Assembly: GCF_001261915.1 (NCBI RefSeq)
Contig: NZ_CVRT01000083.1
Location: 1-46,402, forward strand
Length of the DNA: 46,402 nucleotides
DNA from: Halorubrum sp. SD626R
GTDB lineage: Archaea; Halobacteriota; Halobacteria; Halobacteriales; Haloferacaceae
Direction of reading: 5' to 3'
The position numbers and the translations under genes are program-made. Positions within the stretch are counted from its first letter, which is position 1. Every line of letters begins with the position of its first letter. The notes under the pieces are model-generated. The model ran no database searches. It saw only the letters and a program-made list of their open reading frames with translations, and was not told the origin of the DNA. Below are positions 31,756 to 39,956 of the stretch, in pieces.

Positions 31756-33111
31756 ATGACCGGGAGCGTCGAGGGGGCGGGCGCCGACGCAGACGCCGAA
31801 TCGGTCCCCCGAGAGCGGCGGGCGGTCGTCGCCAAGCGAGTCGACTCCGGGGAGGCCGACCTCGCCGAGATCCGCCAGCTCGCCGCGGCCGCGGGCTACG
31901 AGGTCGTCGGCGAGCTCACCCAGACCCGCACCGAGGACGCCGCGTTCATGTTCGGCGAGGGGAAGGTCGCGGAGCTGCGCGAACTCGTCCGCCGGACCGA
32001 CGCCGGCGCCGTCATCGTCGACAACGACGTCGGGCCGTACCAGACGTTCAACATCGGCGGGGAGCTCCCCGAGGGCGTCGAGGTGATCGATCGGTTCACG
32101 CTCATCCTCGAGATCTTCGGCCAGCGCGCCGACACCCGGAAGGCGCAGCTCCAGGTCGATCTCGCCGAGCTCCGGTACGAGCTGCCGCGCGCCGAGGCGA
32201 AGGCGAGCCTGGCGAAGCGGGACGAGCGCCCGGGGTTCATGGGGCTCGGCGAGTACGACGAGAGCGTCGAGCGCGACATCAAACGCCAGATCTCCGAGAT
32301 CCGCGACGAGCTGGAGTCGATCGCGGAGAAGGAGGAGGCGCGCCGCGAGCAGCGCCGCGACTCCGGCTTCGACCTGGTCGCGCTCGCGGGGTACACGAAC
32401 GCCGGCAAGTCCACCCTGATGCGCCGGCTCGCGGCCGAGATCGACGTCGACGAGAACGCCGACCGCCACCCCGACCTCGACACCACGGCCGAGTCGCAGG
32501 ACATGCTGTTCACCACGCTCGGCACCACCACTCGGCGGGCCGAGATGGAGAAGCGCGACGTGCTGCTCACGGACACGGTCGGGTTCATTGCGGACCTCCC
32601 CCACTGGCTCGTGGAGTCGTTCGAGTCGACGCTCGATTCCGTCTACCGCGCCGACCTCGTGTTGCTCGTCGTCGACGCGAGCGAGCCCGTCGAGGAGATG
32701 CGCGAGAAGCTCGTCACGAGCCACGACACCCTCTACGAGCGCAACGAGGCCCCCGTCGTCACCGTCTTCAACAAGATCGACCGGCTCGACCCCGGCGAGC
32801 TGGCCGACAAGCGCGGCGCGCTCTCCGGCGTCGCACCCGACCCGGTCGCCGTCTCGGCGGAGACGGGCGCGGGCGTCGCTGAGCTGCGCGACCGCGTCGA
32901 GGCCGAGCTCCCCGACTGGGAGCGCGAGCGGCTCGTCCTCCCCGTCTCCGACGAGGCGATGAGCCTCGTCTCGTGGATCCACGACCACGGCCACGTCGAC
33001 GAGGAGTCGTACGCGAGCGACCAGGTGACCGTCGGCTTCGAGGCCAAGCCCTCGGTCGTGGCCCGCGCCCGGTCGAAGGCGGCGGGACTCGTCCCCGCCG
33101 AGTCGACGTAG
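31756..33111 (+). CDS. hflX: HflX-type ribosome-associated GTPase
   Basis: A 451-residue GTPase that in bacteria splits stalled or hibernating ribosomes. An N-terminal HflX domain (about 20-205) has EVVGELTQTRTEDAAFMFGE and VIDRFTLILEIFGQRADTR. A helical linker (FMGLGEYDESVERDIKRQI) follows. The G domain has GYTNAGKST (P-loop, 212-220), TTLGTTTRRAE (switch I), DTVGFIADLPHWLVESF (switch II) and NKID. The N-terminus is polar and about 20 residues longer than usual. A strong TATA box lies about 75 bases upstream, suggesting a short leader. Archaeal HflX binds the large ribosomal subunit. Confidence 0.93.
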   Translation: MTGSVEGAGADADAESVPRERRAVVAKRVDSGEADLAEIRQLAAAAGYEVVGELTQTRTEDAAFMFGEGKVAELRELVRRTDAGAVIVDNDVGPYQTFNIGGELPEGVEVIDRFTLILEIFGQRADTRKAQLQVDLAELRYELPRAEAKASLAKRDERPGFMGLGEYDESVERDIKRQISEIRDELESIAEKEEARREQRRDSGFDLVALAGYTNAGKSTLMRRLAAEIDVDENADRHPDLDTTAESQDMLFTTLGTTTRRAEMEKRDVLLTDTVGFIADLPHWLVESFESTLDSVYRADLVLLVVDASEPVEEMREKLVTSHDTLYERNEAPVVTVFNKIDRLDPGELADKRGALSGVAPDPVAVSAETGAGVAELRDRVEAELPDWERERLVLPVSDEAMSLVSWIHDHGHVDEESYASDQVTVGFEAKPSVVARARSKAAGLVPAEST

Positions 33112-33162
33112 GCGGCCCGCCGCCGGCTCGTCGACTCGGCTCACCGACCGGGATTCCGGACA

Positions 33163-33172
33163 AAGTATACAT
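33163..33172 (+). promoter_or_regulatory. TATA-like box of the first acetyl-CoA-synthetase-like gene
   Basis: AAGTATACAT is centred about 29 bases before the ATG at 33196. It supports that start over the TTG at 33181. Confidence 0.5.
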
Positions 33173-33195
33173 TCCTTCACTTGCGAACAGATACC

Positions 33196-35154
33196 ATGGA
33201 CGACGCCGGAGTCGACGGCCGACGGCGGGACCGACTCGTCGCCGACGACGACGCGGTCGAGCCGCCGCCCGGGTTCGGCGAGCGGGCCGTCGCGAGCGAC
33301 GCGGGGGTGTACGACGCGTTCGCGGCCGAGGGGCCGGCGGCCTGGCGCCGCGCCGCGGACCTCCTCGACTGGGAGCGGCCGTACGAAACGGTGCTCGACG
33401 ACGGCGACCCGCCGTTTTACGAGTGGTTCCCGGACGGCCGGCTCAACGCCGCGGTCAACTGCGTCGACCGGCACCTCGACGAGCGCGGGAACCAGCTCGC
33501 GATCCGGTGGTTCGGCAAGCGCGGCGAGCGGCGGTCGTACACCTATCGCGACCTCCACCGCGAGGTGAACGCGCTCGCGGCCGGGCTGCGGGAGCTCGGC
33601 GTCGAGGAGGACGACGTGGTGACGCTGTACCTCCCGATGGTCCCGGAACTGCCGATCGCGATGCTGGCGTGCGCCCGGATCGGCGCGCCCCACAACGTCG
33701 TCTTCGCGGGACTCTCGGCGGAGGCGCTGGCGACCCGCCTCGACGCGGCCGACTCCTCGTATCTGATCACCTGCGACGGTTACTACCGGCGCGAGGACGC
33801 GTTCAACCAGAAGTCGAAGGCGGACAACGCCAGGCTCCGGGCCGACGCCGACCTCGCGGCGACCGTCGTCGTCGACCGGCTCGGGGACGCGCTCGACGTG
33901 TCGCTCGGCGACGACGAGCACGGGTACGAGCCGCTCGTCGACGCGCACGACGGCGAGACGGTCGAGCCCGTCGCGCGCGACGCGACCGACCTGCTGTTCG
34001 TGATGTACACCTCCGGGACCACGGGGCGCCCGAAGGGCGTCGAGCACGCGACCGGCGGCTACCTCTCGCACGTCGCGTGGACGACCCGGAACGTCCTCGA
34101 CGTGCGCCCCGAGGACACCTACTGGTGCGCCGCCGACATCGGCTGGATCACGGGCCACTCATACGGCGTGTACGGTCCCCTGTCGGTCGGGACCACGTCC
34201 GTCCTCTACGAGGGGTCGCCCGACTACCCGGACCGCGACCGCGTCTGGGACCTGATCGAGCGCAACGCGGTCAGCGTCTTCTACACCTCGCCCACCGCGA
34301 TCCGGTCGTTCATGAAGTGGGGCGCGGAGTACCCCGACGCCCACGACCTGTCGTCGGTCCGCCTGCTGGGCACCGTCGGCGAGTCGATCACCCCGAAGGC
34401 GTGGCGGTGGTACCGCGAGCACGTCGGCGGCGGCGAGGCGCCGGTCGTCGACACCTGGTGGCAGACCGAGACGGGCGCCATCGCGCTCGCGACCCTGCCG
34501 GGCGTCACGCCGATGAAGCCGGGGAAGGTCGGCCCCCCGCTGCCCGGCATCGACGCGCGCGTCGTCGACGAGGACGGGGAGCCGGTCGACCCGGGCGAGC
34601 CGGGGTACCTCACGATCGGGTCGCCGTGGCCCGGCATGCTGCGGGGGCTCCGCGAGGGCGACGAGCGCTACCGCCGCGAGTACTGGGTCGAGGCCGAAGA
34701 CGGCTGGCGGTACCGCACCGGCGACGGCGCGACGGTCGACGAGGACGGCTACGTAACCATCCTCGGTCGCGTCGACGACGTGATCAACGTGCGGGCGCGG
34801 CGGTTCAACACCGCCGAGCTGGAGTCGGCGATCGTCGGCGTCGAGGGCGTCACCGAGGCCGCGGTCGTCGGCGACGGCGACGGCGACATCGTCGCCTACG
34901 TGACGACCCGGAGCGACGTCGAGCCCGACGAGGCCCTCAGGGCGGCGATCGGCGACGAGCTGGCCCGCTCAGTCGGCGACCTCGCCCGCGCGGACCGGAC
35001 CGTGTTCACCCCGGACCTCCCGAAGACGCGCTCGGGGAAGATCATGCGCCGCCTGCTGGAGGACATCGCTCGGGGCGAGGAGTTCGGCGACGTCAGCGCG
35101 CTCCGGAACCCGGAGGTCGTCGGCGAGATCGAGTCGTCGGTTCGCGAAGGATAA
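33196..35154 (+). CDS. Acetyl-CoA-synthetase-like ligase with divergent C-terminal motif
   Basis: A 652-residue AMP-forming acyl-CoA synthetase. It has the Acs-type N-terminal region (PPFYEWFPDGRLNAAVNCVD) and the P-loop-like MYTSGTTGRPKGVEHATGG. DIGWITGHSYGVYGPL and the carboxylate pocket VDTWWQTETG, with the Trp seen in acetate enzymes, follow. The C-terminal hinge GRVDDVINV is kept, as is the acetylatable lysine in PKTRSGKIMRRLLED. The A8-type stretch that in Acs reads NVSGHRLGTxEIES is NVRARRFNTAELES here, so the CoA-facing Ser-Gly-His is replaced. It is similar to the second copy at 37.3 kb and probably a paralogue. Substrate could be acetate, propionate or another short acid. Confidence 0.85.
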   Translation: MDDAGVDGRRRDRLVADDDAVEPPPGFGERAVASDAGVYDAFAAEGPAAWRRAADLLDWERPYETVLDDGDPPFYEWFPDGRLNAAVNCVDRHLDERGNQLAIRWFGKRGERRSYTYRDLHREVNALAAGLRELGVEEDDVVTLYLPMVPELPIAMLACARIGAPHNVVFAGLSAEALATRLDAADSSYLITCDGYYRREDAFNQKSKADNARLRADADLAATVVVDRLGDALDVSLGDDEHGYEPLVDAHDGETVEPVARDATDLLFVMYTSGTTGRPKGVEHATGGYLSHVAWTTRNVLDVRPEDTYWCAADIGWITGHSYGVYGPLSVGTTSVLYEGSPDYPDRDRVWDLIERNAVSVFYTSPTAIRSFMKWGAEYPDAHDLSSVRLLGTVGESITPKAWRWYREHVGGGEAPVVDTWWQTETGAIALATLPGVTPMKPGKVGPPLPGIDARVVDEDGEPVDPGEPGYLTIGSPWPGMLRGLREGDERYRREYWVEAEDGWRYRTGDGATVDEDGYVTILGRVDDVINVRARRFNTAELESAIVGVEGVTEAAVVGDGDGDIVAYVTTRSDVEPDEALRAAIGDELARSVGDLARADRTVFTPDLPKTRSGKIMRRLLEDIARGEEFGDVSALRNPEVVGEIESSVREG

Positions 35155-35181
35155 CCATTTACAATTCCTTCAAGAACATTT

Positions 35182-35201
35182 AGAAACTACTCAAGGTTTC
35201 T
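35182..35201. promoter_or_regulatory. Inverted repeat AGAAAC-8-GTTTCT
   Basis: Six-base perfect arms (35182-35187, 35196-35201) around eight bases, just after the first synthetase gene. The arms are in the opposite order to those at 35297 and 35441. Confidence 0.4.
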
Positions 35202-35212
35202 TATAGGAGTGC

Positions 35213-35263
35213 ATGTACGACCGACTGGACCGCGTCGCCTGGGGGATCGCCGACGGCGTCTGA
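35213..35263 (+). CDS. Possible 16-residue reading frame
   Basis: ATG TAC GAC and so on read MYDRLDRVAWGIADGV then TGA. A short GGAG lies three bases before the ATG, which is tight for a Shine-Dalgarno. The codon use is haloarchaeal in style, with GTC and GGC, although it sits in an AT-rich spacer. It may be a real small protein or a leftover coding fragment; no family is known to me. Confidence 0.3.
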   Translation: MYDRLDRVAWGIADGV

Positions 35264-35296
35264 GCGGGTCGTTCTCGTCTCGTCGGAGCGGGAATT

Positions 35297-35318
35297 GTTT
35301 CGGAAATATTTCTGAAAC
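35297..35318. promoter_or_regulatory. 22-bp near-perfect palindrome (GTTTC...GAAAC), operator candidate
   Basis: Arms GTTTCGGAAAT and ATTTCTGAAAC match at ten of eleven positions. The centre is AT-rich, as in many archaeal operators. It lies about 140 bases before the regulator start. Confidence 0.5.
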
Positions 35319-35440
35319 CGAAACAAAGCGCGATCTGAGTCATCTGTTCAACACCGGAATTCCGGGTCTGCCGAGAGTAAATTAGCGTCAAAGCCGTTCT
35401 GAGTGGAGACGAGCGGAACTCTTTTACTTCGTTTTTTCGT

Positions 35441-35453
35441 GTTTCTACGAAAC
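35441..35453. promoter_or_regulatory. GTTTC-TAC-GAAAC palindrome at the regulator start
   Basis: Perfect five-base arms around TAC, ending three bases before the ATG at 35456. It lies downstream of the TATA box (35421-35429), covering the expected transcript start. Binding here would block transcription, so it may be an autoregulatory site. Confidence 0.5.
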
Positions 35454-35455
35454 TG

Positions 35456-37204
35456 ATGGTCGCCGAGCTTGACGCCGACGCGTACGACGCGCTCGTGGCC
35501 GCCGCCGAGACGTACCGCGCCGCGGTCGCGGTTCGGCTCGCCGGCGAGGCCGGGCTGCGGACGGCCGAGATACCCCGCGTCGCGCCGCGGCACCTCCGGG
35601 GCCCGGGCGTCGCCTCGGAGGTGTGTCTCCTCGCGGTTCCGGCCGACGACACGGGGGAGACGGTCGACCGCGAGACCGCCGTTTCGGCCTCGCTGGCGGC
35701 CGAGCTCAGACGGTACGCCGAGAGCGAGGGGCTCGGTGCGGGAGAGCCGTTCGTCGACGTCTCGCCCCGCCGCGTCCAGATGATCGTGAGCGAGACCGCC
35801 GAGCGGGCGGCGGTGCGGAGCGGCGGCGCGGTCCCGCCCGATGTCACGCCCCGCGACCTCCGCGACGCCTTCGCGCGCCGGCTCCTCGTCGACCGCGGCG
35901 TCGATCCCCACGCCGTGCGCGAGGCCGGCGGCTGGGAGACGATGGGGACGCTGGACCGGTTCCTCGGCCCGCTCGACGGGCGGGAGGTCGCCGAGGCGTT
36001 CGCCGCTGCCGGGGCCGTCGGCGGCGCCGGATCGGACGGGGGTGCCGGTGCGAACCGCGCCCCGGACGGGCGGGAACCGACGGCGCTTGGCGGGTTCGAA
36101 GCCCTCGCCGACGGCGAGGACCGAGGCTCGCCGCTCGCGACCGTCCCGGGGCGGCTGGCCGAGTCGGACCGGTGGGCCGAGGCGTGGGTGGTCCGCGGGT
36201 CGACCGACGGCGGCCGGACCGAGGTCGTCGGGGCCGCGGGCGTCGAGCGGGAGGTCCTCGTCGACCGCGGCGTCACCGGGGAGGGCCCGTGGCTCGACGC
36301 GATCGAGACCGGCGACCCGGTCCTGACGGACGACGAGCCGACCGCCGACGGGCGACCGGGAATCGCCGTCCCGGCGAGCTACAGGGACGTGACGCACGGC
36401 GCGCTCTGCGTCGTCGCCGCCGACGGAGCGTCGGTCTCGGCCGTCGAGCGGCGGGAGCTGGTCGCGCTCGGTCGCTGTCTCGGCTGGGCGGTGACGGCCG
36501 GCCGGTGGCGGGACCTCCTCCACTCCGACGCCGTCACCGAGGTGGAGTTCCACACCGCCGACGACGGGGCGTTCCTCGCCCTCGCGAGCGACGCCCTCGG
36601 CTGTCGGATCGAGCTCGACTCCACCGTCGGGGTCACCGACGAGGCCTCCCGGCTGTACCTCTCCGCCGCGGGCGCGAGGCCGCAGGGCGTCGCCGACGTC
36701 GTCGACGACGCGGACGGCGTCTCCGACCTGCGGGTGATCGAGACACGGGAGGACGGCTGCTCGGTGTCCGTGCGCGTCGAGGGCGGGTCGGCGGTGCGCA
36801 CGCTCACGGAGCACGGCGCGACCGTTCGCGGCGCGACCGCGGAGGAGGGCCGCGTGCGGGTCGTCGCCGATCTGCCCGGGGGGGCCGACGTTCGGCCGGT
36901 GGCCGACGGGCTCCGGGCGGCCTTCGACGACGCTCGCCTCGCGAGCAAGGAGTCCGCCGCCCGGTCGTCACGCTCCGAGTCCTCGTTCCGCGAGGGGGTC
37001 GCGGAGCGGTTCACCGACCGTCAGTGGGCCGCGCTGTCGGCCGCGTACCACGGCGGCTACTTCGACTGGCCCCGCGGGAGCACGGCCGAGGAGGTCGCCG
37101 ACGCGATGGACGTTTCGTCCCCGACGTTCCACAACCACCTCCGGAAGGCCCAGCGCGCGCTCCTCGACGGCCTCTTCGAGGAAGACCACCGAGAGCGCCC
37201 CTGA
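35456..37204 (+). CDS. Bacterio-opsin-activator-type regulator with a dead tyrosine-recombinase-like domain
   Basis: A 582-residue transcription factor. Residues about 5-175 follow the tyrosine-recombinase catalytic fold: AGLRTAEIPRV (Arg35) and TPRDLRDAFARRLLVDRGVD (Arg136), then AGGWETMGTLDRFLG. The box-II histidine is Arg133 and the nucleophile tyrosine is Phe169, so it cannot cut DNA. A GAF-like region (about 205-355) and a Bat-type linked domain (about 360-500) follow. The C-terminus, FTDRQWAALSAAYHGGYFDW to NHLRKAQRALLDGLF, is the HTH_10 domain. It lies between two acetyl-CoA-synthetase-like genes and upstream of an acetate-type symporter, which it may control. Confidence 0.88.
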   Translation: MVAELDADAYDALVAAAETYRAAVAVRLAGEAGLRTAEIPRVAPRHLRGPGVASEVCLLAVPADDTGETVDRETAVSASLAAELRRYAESEGLGAGEPFVDVSPRRVQMIVSETAERAAVRSGGAVPPDVTPRDLRDAFARRLLVDRGVDPHAVREAGGWETMGTLDRFLGPLDGREVAEAFAAAGAVGGAGSDGGAGANRAPDGREPTALGGFEALADGEDRGSPLATVPGRLAESDRWAEAWVVRGSTDGGRTEVVGAAGVEREVLVDRGVTGEGPWLDAIETGDPVLTDDEPTADGRPGIAVPASYRDVTHGALCVVAADGASVSAVERRELVALGRCLGWAVTAGRWRDLLHSDAVTEVEFHTADDGAFLALASDALGCRIELDSTVGVTDEASRLYLSAAGARPQGVADVVDDADGVSDLRVIETREDGCSVSVRVEGGSAVRTLTEHGATVRGATAEEGRVRVVADLPGGADVRPVADGLRAAFDDARLASKESAARSSRSESSFREGVAERFTDRQWAALSAAYHGGYFDWPRGSTAEEVADAMDVSSPTFHNHLRKAQRALLDGLFEEDHRERP

Positions 37205-37308
37205 CGCCGGCGTCACGGCCTCCCGAAGCGGGTGCCGCACACGCTCCGGGTCCGAAAGGCCGGGAGCGGGGCCGCGAATCCTCACGATTTTTCGTATTTA
37301 GCGCCAGC

Positions 37309-37318
37309 GTTTATATGG
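37309..37318 (+). promoter_or_regulatory. TATA-like box of the second acetyl-CoA-synthetase gene
   Basis: GTTTATATGG is a strong TATA element centred about 31 bases before the ATG at 37345. Confidence 0.55.
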
Positions 37319-37344
37319 TGAGATCGGTTGGATACGACCGTACC

Positions 37345-39339
37345 ATGACAGAGGGTGACGGTCAACTGGAAGCGAGACTGGAAGAGCAGGAGGTGTTCGA
37401 GCCGTCCGAGTCGTTCTCGGCGCAGGCCAACGTCTCCGACCCCGAGATCTACGAGGAGTTCGACGAGAACTGGCCGGAGTGCTGGGAGACCGCGGCCGAC
37501 CTCCTCGACTGGGAGTCCGACTACGACCAGGTGCTGGACGACAGCGACCCGCCCTTCTACGAGTGGTTCACCGGCGGCGAACTGAACGCGTCGGCCAACT
37601 GCCTCGACCGCCACCTCGACGAGCGCGGCGACGAGGCCGCGATCGAGTGGGTCGGCGAACCGGTCGACGAGGACGATCGCACGTACACGTACGCTGAGCT
37701 CCACCGCGAGGTGAACGAGTTCGCGGCCGCGCTCCGGGCGCAGGGCGTCGAGGAGGACGACGTCGTGACGATGTACATGCCGATGATCCCGGAGCTTCCG
37801 ATCGCGATGCTGGCGTGCGCCCGGATCGGCGCGCCCCACAGCGTCGTCTTCGCCGGGTTCTCGGCGGACGCGCTCGCGACCCGGATGAACTCCGCGGAGT
37901 CGGAGTACCTCGTCACCTGCGACGGCTACTACCGGCGGGGCGACCCCCTCGACCACCTCGACAAGGCGAACGAGGGGCTCGCGGGCGTCGATCACGACAC
38001 CACGACCGTCGTCGTCGACCGGCTCGGACCGAACGGCGACGACTTCGGCCACGAGCTCGGCGACGACCAACTCGACTACGGCGACCTCGTCTCAGAGCAC
38101 GAGGGCGCCGAGGTCGAGCCGGTCACCCGCGACGCCGAGGACATGCTGTTCCTGATGTACACCTCGGGGACGACGGGCGAGCCGAAGGGCGTGAAACACA
38201 CGACCGGCGGCTACCTCTCGTGGGTGTCGTGGACCTCGCAGTCGGTCCTCGACATCAAGCCGGATGACACGTACTTCTGCTCGGCCGACATCGGCTGGAT
38301 CACCGGCCACTCCTACATCGTCTACGGGCCGCTCGCGCTCGGGACGACGACGATGATGTACGAGGGGACGCCCGATCACCCCGAACAGGACCGCCTCTGG
38401 GAGATCGTCGACGAGTACGACGCGACCCAGCTGTACACGGCGCCCACGGCGATCCGCGCGTTCATGAAGTGGGGCTCGAAGTTCCCGGACCGCCACGACC
38501 TCTCCTCGCTGCGGCTGCTCGGCACGGTCGGCGAACCGATCAATCCGCGGGCGTGGAAGTGGTACTACCAGCACATCGGGAACGAGGAGTGCCCGATCGT
38601 CGACACGTGGTGGCAGACCGAGACGGGCGGGATGATGGTGACGACCCTGCCGGGGATCAAGGACATGAAGCCGGGAGCGGCGGGGCCGCCGCTGCCAGGC
38701 CTCGACGTCCAGATCCTCGACACCCTCGGCGACGAGGTAGAGCCCGGGAAGGCCGGCTACCTCACGGTACAGAAGCCGTGGCCGGGCATGCTCCGGACGC
38801 TGTACAACAACGACGAGCGGTACATCGAGGAGTACTGGGCTGAGTACTCCGACACCGACAGCGACGACCCCGACGACTGGGTGTACTTCCCGGAGGACGG
38901 GGCGAAGATCGACGACGACGGCTACATCACCGTGCTCGGCCGGGTCGACGACGTGCTCAACGTCTCCGGCCACCGGCTGGGGACGATGGAGATCGAGTCC
39001 GCCATCGTCGGCGTCGAGGGGGTCGCGGAGGCCGCCGTCGTCGGCGGCGACCACGACATCAAGGGCGAGGCGGTGTACGCCTACGTCACCACCGAGGACG
39101 GCTACGAGGGCACCGACGAACTCCGCGACGCGATCGTCGCGGGCGTCGAGGACGCCATCGGCCCGATCGCCCGGCCGGAACAGGTCGTGTTCACGCCCGA
39201 CCTGCCGAAGACGCGCTCGGGGAAGATCATGCGCCGCCTGCTGGAGAACATCGCCGACGGCAAGGAGCTCGGGAACACGAGCACGCTCCGGAACCCGGAG
39301 ATCGTCGAGGAGATCCAGCAGAAGGCGAAGGGCGAGTAA
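37345..39339 (+). CDS. acs: Acetyl-CoA synthetase (AMP-forming)
   Basis: A 664-residue AMP-forming acetate-CoA ligase. It starts with the Acs N-domain (NVSDPEIYEEFDENWPECWE, DPPFYEWFTGGELNASANCL). MYTSGTTGEPKGVKHTTGG is the nucleotide loop and DIGWITGHSYIVYGPL follows. VDTWWQTETGG is the acetate pocket, with the Trp that limits the chain length. GRVDDVLNVSGHRLGTMEIES is the hinge and CoA-contact stretch, fully conserved. The lysine in PKTRSGKIMRRLLEN is the usual acetylation site. A strong TATA box gives a leaderless or short-leader message. It sits between the Bat-type regulator and the sodium symporter, consistent with acetate use. Confidence 0.95.
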   Translation: MTEGDGQLEARLEEQEVFEPSESFSAQANVSDPEIYEEFDENWPECWETAADLLDWESDYDQVLDDSDPPFYEWFTGGELNASANCLDRHLDERGDEAAIEWVGEPVDEDDRTYTYAELHREVNEFAAALRAQGVEEDDVVTMYMPMIPELPIAMLACARIGAPHSVVFAGFSADALATRMNSAESEYLVTCDGYYRRGDPLDHLDKANEGLAGVDHDTTTVVVDRLGPNGDDFGHELGDDQLDYGDLVSEHEGAEVEPVTRDAEDMLFLMYTSGTTGEPKGVKHTTGGYLSWVSWTSQSVLDIKPDDTYFCSADIGWITGHSYIVYGPLALGTTTMMYEGTPDHPEQDRLWEIVDEYDATQLYTAPTAIRAFMKWGSKFPDRHDLSSLRLLGTVGEPINPRAWKWYYQHIGNEECPIVDTWWQTETGGMMVTTLPGIKDMKPGAAGPPLPGLDVQILDTLGDEVEPGKAGYLTVQKPWPGMLRTLYNNDERYIEEYWAEYSDTDSDDPDDWVYFPEDGAKIDDDGYITVLGRVDDVLNVSGHRLGTMEIESAIVGVEGVAEAAVVGGDHDIKGEAVYAYVTTEDGYEGTDELRDAIVAGVEDAIGPIARPEQVVFTPDLPKTRSGKIMRRLLENIADGKELGNTSTLRNPEIVEEIQQKAKGE

Positions 39340-39452
39340 CCGAGAACATCCCCGTTTTCCGAGCACCGAACGAGAGATCCCCCGCACCACACCGGACGTA
39401 AATATCACGATAAAACCGCACAAACGGACCACGACAATACACACCACAACAC

Positions 39453-39956
39453 ATGACAGACAGTAGCTCACGAAGCCCAGACGACGCGGCGACCGACGGT
39501 GGTCGCACAACTGACGACGCGGCGACCGATGGTGGCCGCGCAGCCGACGACGCGGCCACCGACGGCGGCGTCGCCGCGACCGCGGCACAGGAGCACAGCG
39601 ACACCGACTACCTCGGGGCGGAGGTGAACATCTTGAACCCGAGCACGCCGTACATGCGCGATCACCTCCGCATCGTCTGGACGGGGTTCGCGATCTGGGT
39701 CCTCGCGGTGTGGGGACCGGTGACTCTGACCCGGCTCGCGCCCGGCCCGATGACGAGCCAGATGCCGATCCTCGGCTTCCCGATCCACTACTTCCTCGTC
39801 GCGTTCGGCGCGCCGACCAGCGCGCTGGTCCTCGCGTTCTGGTACTCGCGCAAGCGGGACGCGCTCGACGAGAAGTACGGTATCGAACACGCGACCGTCA
39901 CGGAGACGGGCAGCGGTGCTGACGTCGCGGCGACCGACGGAGGGACCGACGAATGA
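39453..39956 (+). CDS. DUF4212 small subunit of a sodium:solute symporter
   Basis: A 167-residue protein with two membrane helices (about 74-91 and 109-128) in a DUF4212 domain: STPYMRDHLRIVWTGFAIWV and PILGFPIHYFLVAFGAPTSA. DUF4212 proteins pair with the large SSS subunit that follows, in acetate-type transport. The N-terminus is a disordered tail with three DDAATDGG units. The start is probably correct because a TATA-like GTAAATATC (39398-39406) lies about 50 bases upstream. Its TGA overlaps the next start (ATGA). Similar DDAA/TDGG units end the large subunit. Confidence 0.87.
   Translation: MTDSSSRSPDDAATDGGRTTDDAATDGGRAADDAATDGGVAATAAQEHSDTDYLGAEVNILNPSTPYMRDHLRIVWTGFAIWVLAVWGPVTLTRLAPGPMTSQMPILGFPIHYFLVAFGAPTSALVLAFWYSRKRDALDEKYGIEHATVTETGSGADVAATDGGTDE
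39480..39575 (+). repeat. In-frame tandem repeat coding for three DDAATDGG units
   Basis: Three related units of about 36 bases (GACGACGCGGCGACCGACGG and variants with CGCGCAGC spacers) encode DDAATDGGRTT, DDAATDGGRAA and DDAATDGGVAA. Similar wording recurs at 41633-41703 in the large-subunit gene. Confidence 0.65.

Larger units (their letters stand above)
35155..35455. other. 301-base AT-rich spacer before the Bat-type regulator
   Basis: This spacer is far richer in A and T than its neighbours. It holds three GTTTC/GAAAC inverted repeats, a perfect CCGGAATTCCGG palindrome (35354-35365), a possible 16-codon frame at 35213, and the TATA box of the regulator (CTTTTACTT, 35421-35429). Confidence 0.6.

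Noticed and set aside
33163..35170. Shared word ATTCCTTCA before and after the first synthetase gene (33171 and 35163)
   Set aside because: Nine bases in AT-rich spacers are too short, with no symmetry or repeat elsewhere, to call a site.
35623..39339. A 1238-codon frame that would fuse a regulator-overlapping segment to the second acetyl-CoA synthetase
   Set aside because: The upstream 574 codons are out of frame with the regulator and low in complexity. A strong TATA box and the Acs N-terminus place the true start at 37345.
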